In this document: positions 57,728 through 64,000 of the stretch, in pieces
Position numbering within the stretch: position 1 is the stretch's first letter
Layout of the letters: each line of letters begins with the position of its first letter
Origin: Malania oleifera
Lineage: Eukaryota > Streptophyta > Magnoliopsida > Santalales > Ximeniaceae
DNA length: 64,000 bases
NCBI RefSeq assembly: GCF_029873635.1
Contig: NC_080423.1
Coordinates: 90,379,191 to 90,443,190 of the forward strand
Direction: 5' to 3'
Translations under genes and position numbers: made by a program
Notes under the pieces: model-generated
Databases searched by the model: none
Told to the model about the DNA's origin: nothing
The model's input: only the letters and a program-made list of their open reading frames with translations

Positions 57728-58199
57728 AATTTAATGTCCGACTTCTTCAATTTTTGAAAAGAATTGGTGCTCTCAACAATAAAACTAACCCAGAATCAAA
57801 CACTTCTCCACATCTAATCTACACTTTGATAAACTCCTTCCATTCTCTCTTTACATCTTCGATTCCAGAGGCACCATGTAATCAAACACGGAATTAGCCT
57901 GATTAAAATACCTTTAATAGACAATTTTTTAGCATAGTGGAACCAATTTGCCATTTTGTTTTCCAGGGAAGAGATCGTCGAAAAGGAATCCCCAACGCCA
58001 CACTAGTCTGATGCCAAACCTCTGAAGCCACCTCACCTAAAGAAAGAATATAATCAATGCTTTCCTAGCTTCTCTGAACGCAACAATCACAAGCCGAAGT
58101 CATCGATATTCCTTTGATCTGAATTCTATCATCTACAGCCAAGCATATAAACCAAGCTCTCCATAAACACATTGAGATTCTTTTGGGCAATAAAGAATG

Positions 58200-58450
58200 T
58201 CAAAACCAATCATTCCACACAAAATTATCACTTATACTCCTCACTGCCTCCCAAGCCGTTTTTGTAAAAAAATTACCGTTAGGGGCAGGCTTCCAAACAA
58301 AAATATTCTGTCCACTTTTACCCGCCAACACCTGGTGCAAAATTTCCATTGTTTTATCGGCACCAACCAATTCTAGTACTAAATCGAAGTACCAATTATT
58401 ATTCAGCCAACAAACCTTAATACACAGTTTCTTGTTCAAAATATCCTCAA
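58200..58450 (-). pseudogene. L1 zf-RVT domain fragment
   Basis: The region reading NIFVWKPAPNGNFFTKTAWE is the conserved core of the zinc-binding domain that follows plant L1 reverse transcriptase. A Cys-containing tail follows at about 58080-58160. The frame happens to be fused to viral coat sequence (58451-58592) at the insertion point. Confidence 0.7.
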
Positions 58451-59330
58451 TGCTCATAGATAACAGGCCTGATGACACCATTTCCCAAAAATCTCCAGCA
58501 TTTCCTCTTAATGTGGCTACTGCAAATTTATATGATTGCTCCACCGACCAATTTTCAATTCCTCGACTAAGGATATGATATCTGATATCCATAGCTCAAT
58601 CATCAATTGCAACATTGGAATCTTTCTCACAATTGAGCCTGAGAATTGTTCCATTCTGGGGTACTCCTTCCGGAACACTTTTCTTTGGTCTAAATTCTTC
58701 CTGGATAATTCAAAACAGACTCCTGCTGTTTTGCCATTGTTTGGAGCATTTCCTTGAAAGATAATTTCTTTCGCTCTCATGGGTGTGGTTCCATTCTTAG
58801 AGGCTGTCATACTGGCTTGGCATCCTAAGATGAAACTTATGGAAAACTCACTTGTATTGTTTCTCTGTGACTTGATGGTCTTGCTCCTGCAAGTCCACCT
58901 ATTTCAGATCCTTTATTGGTTTCTGCAAGAATTTTTTCAGCATTGGCTAATTTCTTAGCTTTGAGATCTTCTACCCCATTTAACCGATAATTGATTCCTT
59001 TTTGAATCTCTAAAACTTCATTATCTGTCCATTTTTTTCTATGTAAAAGCTTATCCAACTCATCCTGAGCTTTCTGAATATCCTCTATTATATCTTATAG
59101 GACTTTAGTTTCATCTATCTTTGAGGGCACTCTAAACTTCCTGTTCTTGTGTTTCCTCATAGTTTCTAACTATATATCTTCCTAATATACTGCTTCTAAC
59201 TTCCTGAGACGAATGTCCTCTTCTATTAAGAGTTTCTAAATCAACTATCCTATATTCATAACTTCATAACTTCTCATTATTTCTCTAATTTTATCTGTAA
59301 TGGACTTATTTTCAGTCATCTTTGAAGATT
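58451..59330 (-). pseudogene. Viral coat protein, N-terminal half
   Basis: Minus-strand pieces in shifting frames: a charged helical segment (58837-59058, with ILAETNKGSEIGG), a Lys-rich part (58517-58810) and YKFAVATLRGNAGDFWEMVS (about 58490-58550), a capsid motif. Two frameshifts and several stops are present. The L1 inserts directly after this motif. Confidence 0.55.
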
Positions 59331-59717
59331 AATGAGATCTTGGTCGTCTGATTCTAATATTAAAGTTCTGTGAAGTTGTTCTAACTGTCACTCACACTGC
59401 CCAATTCTAGATTGATAGAGATTTATCTGCTCCTCAATCCCTAGTAGTTGTGATTCTAGACCTATTTTTACTCTTTTTAGATCTGTCACTATAGGATCTG
59501 ACTCGAAATTGGCTCTAGAAAAAGGTAGTTTAAAATATAGTTTTCTCGACACCTCTTCTATTAAGTTCTCATAAAACCTTATATTCGACTTTATTGAAGC
59601 CCTTTGATAAATTAAAAAAAAATGACCCTTGTTCTCTTGCTCTTCTACTGTTCATAATCCAAGCATTTTCATATTTTGAGCAATGGATATGTCATGCTAT
59701 AGCTATTTGCAACGGAC
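59331..59717 (-). other. Probable viral leader/intergenic region
   Basis: No coding content recognised. A tRNA-iMet primer-binding site was looked for here on the minus strand and not found. Confidence 0.35.
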
Positions 59718-59861
59718 AAGCCACCAAGCTTTTATCGTACAATTTGAGCTTTGGATCATAATAGAATGAAATATTTGTCATATTAGAATACTAATGTACA
59801 GAAGAAATCATGATATTATTCTAAAATAACTTCAAAGAAATGATCATTTTCAAATCTCACC
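59718..59861 (+). repeat. Direct repeat, copy B, flanking the pararetrovirus
   Basis: Partner of 48803-48947 in direct orientation with about nine differences by eye. It is followed by a short (AT)n and unrelated host DNA. Confidence 0.9.
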
Positions 59862-60909
59862 CGATATATATATATACTCCCAAATCCTGTTCCAAATCAA
59901 TTGAAAAAATATCAAATACTTTTATGATTTATTTAGTACGTGATAATGAAATAAAATATAATAAAATTGATCTTTAAAAGTTTATATCATTATATCCCAT
60001 TCTAGCATACTGAACATTGAGTTATATCTTATTCCAAATTGATTGAGAGGTGATACCAACCTTTTTGCTTGGTCGGTTGTTTAAAATTATTTTTTAAAAA
60101 AAATAATGATAAAATATTAAATCCTTATGCATAATAACCACACTATTTTTCTTCCAAATTCATTCTACAAACCAAGTATAATATTATTAAAGAAAGAAAA
60201 GAACAATGTTACTTGTCACAGGCCTCACAAGCTGACCTGACGAGCAAGCAAAGCTTAAGCCTCAGCAAGTCTCACGCCCTGCCTGCACATGGCATTAATC
60301 CATATAGTATCATAAGCCCATAACAAGCAGGGTCTCTTGGAGGGATGGATACGAGTCTAATGAAGGGGAAGAGATGTACTATATAATTAAGAAAAAAGAA
60401 AACAACACTACTACCCAAAACGCACTAAAGCTTTTGTTATAAAATAAAATTTTAAAAAAATAAAAATAAATAAATAAAAGGTAGGCAATAAACAGCATCA
60501 CTCCAGCTGCAAAAAGAACATACATTTTCAAATATTAAGTTACATCAGGCATCAGCAACAATGCACCGTGTTTTCTAACTTACAACTACAGAAGAAGAAA
60601 ATGGAGTGGGGTGCACAATGGTGACCCAAGAAGGGCCTGCTGGATGAGAGCCATCATTTAAACATCCTATATATAAACAACTCGATTTAAGGCAAAAATA
60701 TCAGAGTTAGGGTAAAAATAATTAGCAAAATGTACACAATGCCTCAGAACCATATCAGGAAAAAGGAAACCCTTTAAACAAGCTTCAAAATGATTGGGCT
60801 GGAGCTATATTGGCCAAAAGTTCAGGCTCGGGCTGTCTTGTTAGAGCATTTATCATTCCATTTGTTTATATCTCAAAACCATCAATATAAACAACCGGTC
60901 CCACTGCAG
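59862..60909. other. Intergenic DNA and probable 3' UTR
   Basis: AT-rich, with no open frame of note. The part adjoining the stop codon at 60910, perhaps down to about 60500, is likely 3' UTR of the minus-strand gene. No transposable element was recognised in it. Confidence 0.5.
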
Positions 60910-60970
60910 TCATGCTGATAAAGGTGGGAAATCATCTTCATCTTTCAAACGGTATGACCGTGCTGCAATC
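60910..60970 (-). CDS. Nucleotidyltransferase-like protein, last coding exon
   Basis: Reads IAARSYRLKDEDDFPPLSA and stop. The acceptor TGTAG precedes 60970. Using the nearer TTGCAG acceptor would shift the frame and stop early, so the upstream one is preferred. Splicing across the 90-bp intron joins AG from the previous exon to G here, giving an Arg codon. The acidic DEDDFPPLSA ending is a common nuclear/cytoplasmic C-terminal motif (xDFPPL) in plant proteins. Confidence 0.75.
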
Positions 60971-61060
60971 CTACATGTCAATGATCGAGAGATCGTAAGA
61001 ATCCAGAAAATATTCATCGGTAGCAACTCAAGCGGTTTTAGAGTTGTGAAATAATCTTAC

Positions 61061-61485
61061 CTATCCTCAAGCGTACCCAATACCGGTTTTGTCCTTTGTG
61101 TGCCTGGTGTCGAAGGGCTTAGACTGGAATTTTGTGTGGAGGAAGTGCCAGGGTTTGGTAACCTGCTGCTCCCAATGGGTGGTGGCCCTAATTGTAATTT
61201 GCTAATAGACCCAAATTCAACTAATTTCTCAGTCGAGAGCAATAAACCGTTGGGGCTAGGGTGATCGTTCCTGCCGGGGGAAAGAGAGTGGTAGAAATCA
61301 GAAGACCCAAAATTTCCACTGCCTTGATGAACCAGAAATTGTGCTTGTGGCACCTCACGGCTGCTTCTATCTAGCAAATTTTCCTCTGGGGGAGTAGCAG
61401 CCCGACTATTGTTACGAGGAGACCTCACAGGTACATGATTCCTCCCTCTTGCTGATGAAAATCTTGGCCTACTGAATTGATGGTT
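61061..61485 (-). CDS. Nucleotidyltransferase-like protein, penultimate exon
   Basis: 425-bp exon between TTTTGCAG and GTAAGA splice sites. It encodes a low-complexity, Ser/Pro/Arg-rich tail beginning NHQFSRPRFSSARGRNHV with an RSPRNNSRAATPPEEN segment. Phase 0 at the start and two bases over at the end, matching its neighbours. The RGRN and RSPRN motifs suggest a disordered, possibly RNA-binding tail; this is inference. Confidence 0.8.
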
Positions 61486-61643
61486 CTGCAAAAGCACTTA
61501 GATTACACAACCAGCCAACTGAACAAATTTGACCCAAAAAATGCAGCAACATGAAACCAAGATTGATTGAGATGCGGACCCACAAGATAATTACAAGATA
61601 AATTTGAATGTGGATAAATTCAGCAGGCTCAGAATGAGCATAC

Positions 61644-62878
61644 CGTGTTGGGAAAATAGGTCCCTGTTCCTCGCGGCTTTGGTAACTCCTCCATGCCATA
61701 GGCTGAACCAGGTATCATAGGTAGAGTCAGGGGGTAGAATGCCGGTCTTGGAACAATACCGTTAGTATTCATACGAGAAAACACACCCCGCCTGAATTGC
61801 GGTGGTCTTTGCATCGAATTCCATGAATTTTTGCTGTGAAACTGTGAAGGCATCGGTAAGGACATTGGAGAAACAGGAGCGCCAACAGCATACTCATGGC
61901 ACCACCGACCATATTGCAGACTATTAAAGTGAGCATCATACTCTCCACTGAGATCCGAGATGGAGTTTAAAGCTTCAGAAGTTGCAAGTGTGCCAACTGA
62001 GGCCCTGTCCTGTTGACCATGATATAAATCTTTTGGGGAACAAGCAACTGGACTCAAAATTGGAGGACTATCGATTGATCCAGCAGAGGTCAGAAACTCA
62101 TTATTTCGTACCAACTGGTTCTCATCTAGCTCACAACTTACTAAAACTCCTGTCTTCTCATAAGGCATTTGTCGTAGATCAGAAGATGCTTTGTTGTATG
62201 CATCATCAGAGCTCTCTTCCTGTTTGTAATCAGGGTTTCCATTACTCAGTTTTGCATCTCCCATCAGTGAGGGAGAGAAATAGAGATGGGGTGCATGATG
62301 AGCTTTACCCAGCAGAGAAATGCTCTCCTCACCACCCAGAGGGGAATACTTAGGTGCATCATCTGAAATTCCAAGACTTCTCACCCTGGAGGTAGCAAGG
62401 TCCTTCGCATCCCCAGAGAGACGGCAGCCTGAGACAGCAGTCCCATTTGCAAAATAGTCAGCTTCAGACCAAACTGTTGAGGGAAGCACTTCCTTAGAGC
62501 CTTTCTGTAGTTCATTAAAGGTTTTGGAGACTTTCATTTTCATCAGAGACATCCTATTATCATCGACTCCATTTTGCAATAATCCCTCAGGAGCAAACCT
62601 ATATTCTCTAGTTGTGCCACCTGAATCAGCAAACTTTGATATGGAAAGTGTCTTATCTTCTTGACATGCCTCAATAGAGGTTGCAGGGCCAAATCCATTG
62701 AAACCAGACATTGGTAGTGGATCTTGGACATCAGGCCTCTGTCCACTCCCATGCCTATCCAAAGTGTTCATGAAAAATTTTTGGAGTTCATCAGCTATGT
62801 TCTCTTCGGGTTGCAGGAGGATCCGTCCCAATTTTCTAGCACCATATGTGAAAGCACTGCGAATTCGATAAAAGTTCC
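61644..62878 (-). CDS. Nucleotidyltransferase-like protein, large exon
   Basis: 1235-bp exon, 411 codons plus two split bases. It begins NFYRIRSAFTYGARKLGRIL, continuing the PAP/OAS1-type substrate-binding region of a non-canonical nucleotidyltransferase, and soon gives way to a long Ser-rich disordered region. It ends with the distinctive MEELPKPRGTGTYFPNT motif just before the donor. I associate this combination with the plant family containing Arabidopsis At3g61690; no search was run. Splice sites CACAG/GG and ACG/GTATGC keep the frame. Confidence 0.8.
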
Positions 62879-63688
62879 CTGTGAAAAGATGGATTGTTTT
62901 TAGCTGATTTACAATAAAGATGAGGAATATTCCACTTAATTTCTCAATATTGAGTTTTTATTAAATGTCAAGCACAGCAGGTCCCAACAAACAATGATTG
63001 CTTACAATTATGAATTCACAAATTATAAACCTAAATTTATTTTCTCCAAAAAGAGTCTTTGTTGAAAATTTTTCAAGATTTTCACAAGCTTTGAAAAAGC
63101 AATATATGATAATTTCTAATACATCATTTTATTTCGTTCCTTCAATTTCACAAAAAATTTGTCAAAATCTAGTTGTTTCTCCAGAAATTCCTAACCTCTA
63201 TGCCAAAGGTTTAAATTCTTTAGACAGTTTATCAACCATATTTTTTGTTAGACTGAATTAAAAAAAAAAAAATGACTGATTAACTGTCGAAAAATTTAAA
63301 ATGCTTATCAACCATGAGACTTTGCAAATACAAAGATCAAGAGTATTGACCTATGCAGCTGCTTCATAACCAACATAATTACAAATTCTCAGGAATCAAT
63401 ACATGCTAGACGAAATATTTGAGAGAGAGAGAGAGGAAGAGGATGCCATAACCCAAACAGGGATAAACTTTGCACCTAGGAATGCTATTTGTCAAGCTCT
63501 GAACCAAATGTCGATATTGGCATGACCTCACTAGTCCTAGATCTGTCTTGTTAAATATTAGGCCTTTAACTTGATATTTTAGTGAAAAAAAAAAAATTTT
63601 GAACAAACTAGATTACAGATCCCACCAGTCAAAAACAGGTCTGCCAGGCTCTAAAGGTGAATAGGTACATTTCTACCCCTACTTTTAC

Positions 63689-63874
63689 CTTTGCTGACAC
63701 TGCGACCAAGGTTGTTATTTTCTTTAAGAGGATCAACTATGTTGAGATGCTTTTGGAGAAATGTTCGTGAACTTGTCTCATGTACTCTTGATGGTACTGA
63801 GAACATGTCCACACATTCCCTGAGGAAGTCTTTAGTAAGCAACAAATCAAGGCCACCATTATCAGGTCTCTCGG
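63689..63874 (-). CDS. Nucleotidyltransferase-like protein, internal exon
   Basis: 186-bp exon between TTTTGCAG and GTAAAA, encoding ERPDNGGLDLLLTKDFLREC then VDMFSVPSRVHE and LQKHLNIVDPLKENNNLGRS. The last stretch is the conserved NIVDPLK-NNLGRSV motif of nucleotidyltransferase substrate-binding regions, which positions the final loop near the nucleotide. An 810-bp intron follows (62879-63688). Confidence 0.82.
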
Positions 63875-63962
63875 CTGCAAAAAGGATAAAAATTATTGGC
63901 ATTTCAAGTAAATAACAGATGACCAAGCAAAAAAACAGAACAAAAGTAAATGAAAAATGAAC

Positions 63963-64000
63963 CCATATAGTGTGGCACAAAATGCAAGACAGATGCTGCT
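63963..64000 (-). CDS. Nucleotidyltransferase-like protein, partial exon at edge
   Basis: 38 bp at the window edge reading AASVLHFVPHYM. The donor ATGG/GTTCAT is weak but keeps the frame through the 87-bp intron (63875-63962). The catalytic nucleotidyltransferase domain and the start codon lie beyond the right end of the window. Confidence 0.6.

Larger units (their letters stand above)
56900..58450 (-). mobile_element. 5'-truncated L1-type LINE fragment
   Basis: A T-run (56900-56923) is the poly-A tail of a minus-strand element. Upstream it encodes an RNase H-like domain and a zf-RVT domain. Its insertion splits the viral coat protein gene, whose frame resumes beyond about 58450. The 5' boundary is approximate and I could not find a convincing target-site duplication next to the tail. 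Confidence 0.75.
48948..59717 (-). other. Endogenous caulimovirid (pararetrovirus), degenerate
   Basis: After removing the solo LTR (50488-52493) and the L1 fragment (56900 to about 58450), about 7.1 kb remains, the size of a complete Caulimoviridae genome. Minus-strand order: coat protein with zinc knuckle, movement protein, aspartic protease, reverse transcriptase, RNase H, then a smaller ORF with Cys/His clusters. Stops and frameshifts occur throughout. Movement protein lying between coat and protease, and a separate downstream ORF, resemble cavemovirus/solendovirus layout rather than florendovirus or badnavirus, where MP precedes CP. Genus placement is inference. No integrase is present, as expected. 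Confidence 0.75.

Noticed and set aside
56900-58450. L1 insertion target-site duplication
   Set aside because: Sequence next to the T-run (CTCACATCTGAGG) was compared with the region around 58400-58520; only weak partial similarity was seen, so no TSD is claimed.
59331-59717. Viral tRNA-iMet primer-binding site
   Set aside because: No match to TGGTATCAGAGC was found on the minus strand in this region or near 48950-49100.
48803-59861. Direct repeats interpreted as LTRs of a retrotransposon
   Set aside because: They are too short, have no TG...CA ends, no adjacent PBS or polypurine tract, and the enclosed genes lack integrase and carry movement and coat features.
61982-62353. 123-codon plus-strand frame
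   Set aside because: Antisense shadow of the large exon of the minus-strand host gene.

Overview
The window is from a plant nuclear genome, almost certainly a dicot. It is AT-rich and rich in microsatellites. It contains plant-specific retrotransposon lineages (Athila and Tekay/Del chromoviruses with tRNA-primed LTR structure), an RTE-clade LINE, an L1 LINE fragment and an endogenous caulimovirid. It has only one convincing host gene, which is spliced and sits at the right edge. About 58 kb of the 64 kb is transposable element or viral fossil. The species cannot be named from sequence alone.

Layout. 1-1279: intergenic, with at most a short coding tail at the extreme left. 1280-30743: a nest of LTR retrotransposons. 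Plus-strand Ty3/gypsy LTR relics (1280-1773, 2079-2162, 13474-15419, 26464-26611, 27555-30743) are split by an Athila element (2168-13468; its gag-pol frame is broken by only three stop codons). They are split again by a minus-strand Tekay-like chromovirus (15425-26458, perfect 5-bp TSD), whose own 5' LTR carries a complete solo LTR of another family (22536-24658, perfect TSD). 30744-40198: a second, truncated minus-strand chromovirus, itself carrying a hAT-like non-autonomous DNA transposon (33909-35158) and a second solo LTR (35695-37904). 40199-43426: a decayed RTE-type LINE with a 10-bp TSD. 43437-46393: AT-rich DNA with one GC-rich LTR-like relic. 46399-48538: a third solo LTR. 48803-59861: a degenerate, roughly full-length endogenous pararetrovirus on the minus strand. 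It is flanked by a direct repeat of about 145 bp and interrupted by a gypsy solo LTR (50488-52493) and a 5'-truncated L1 (56900 to about 58450). 59862-60909: intergenic DNA and probable 3' UTR. 60910-64000: the last five coding exons of a minus-strand host gene resembling the plant nucleotidyltransferase / PAP-OAS1 family (Arabidopsis At3g61690-like).

No two genes here work together in a pathway; the elements are parasites layered on each other. The useful signals are structural. Exact insertion boundaries give a relative chronology. Two unrelated LTR families both carry arrays of degenerate palindromes with a GTCGAC core just upstream of their TATA boxes. A small stem-loop recurs in the gypsy LTRs, with one compensatory base-pair change. 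The pararetrovirus has coat, movement, protease and RT in an order like cavemoviruses/solendoviruses, and has terminally redundant ends.

All identities, family names and boundaries were read by eye. No alignment or database search was run.
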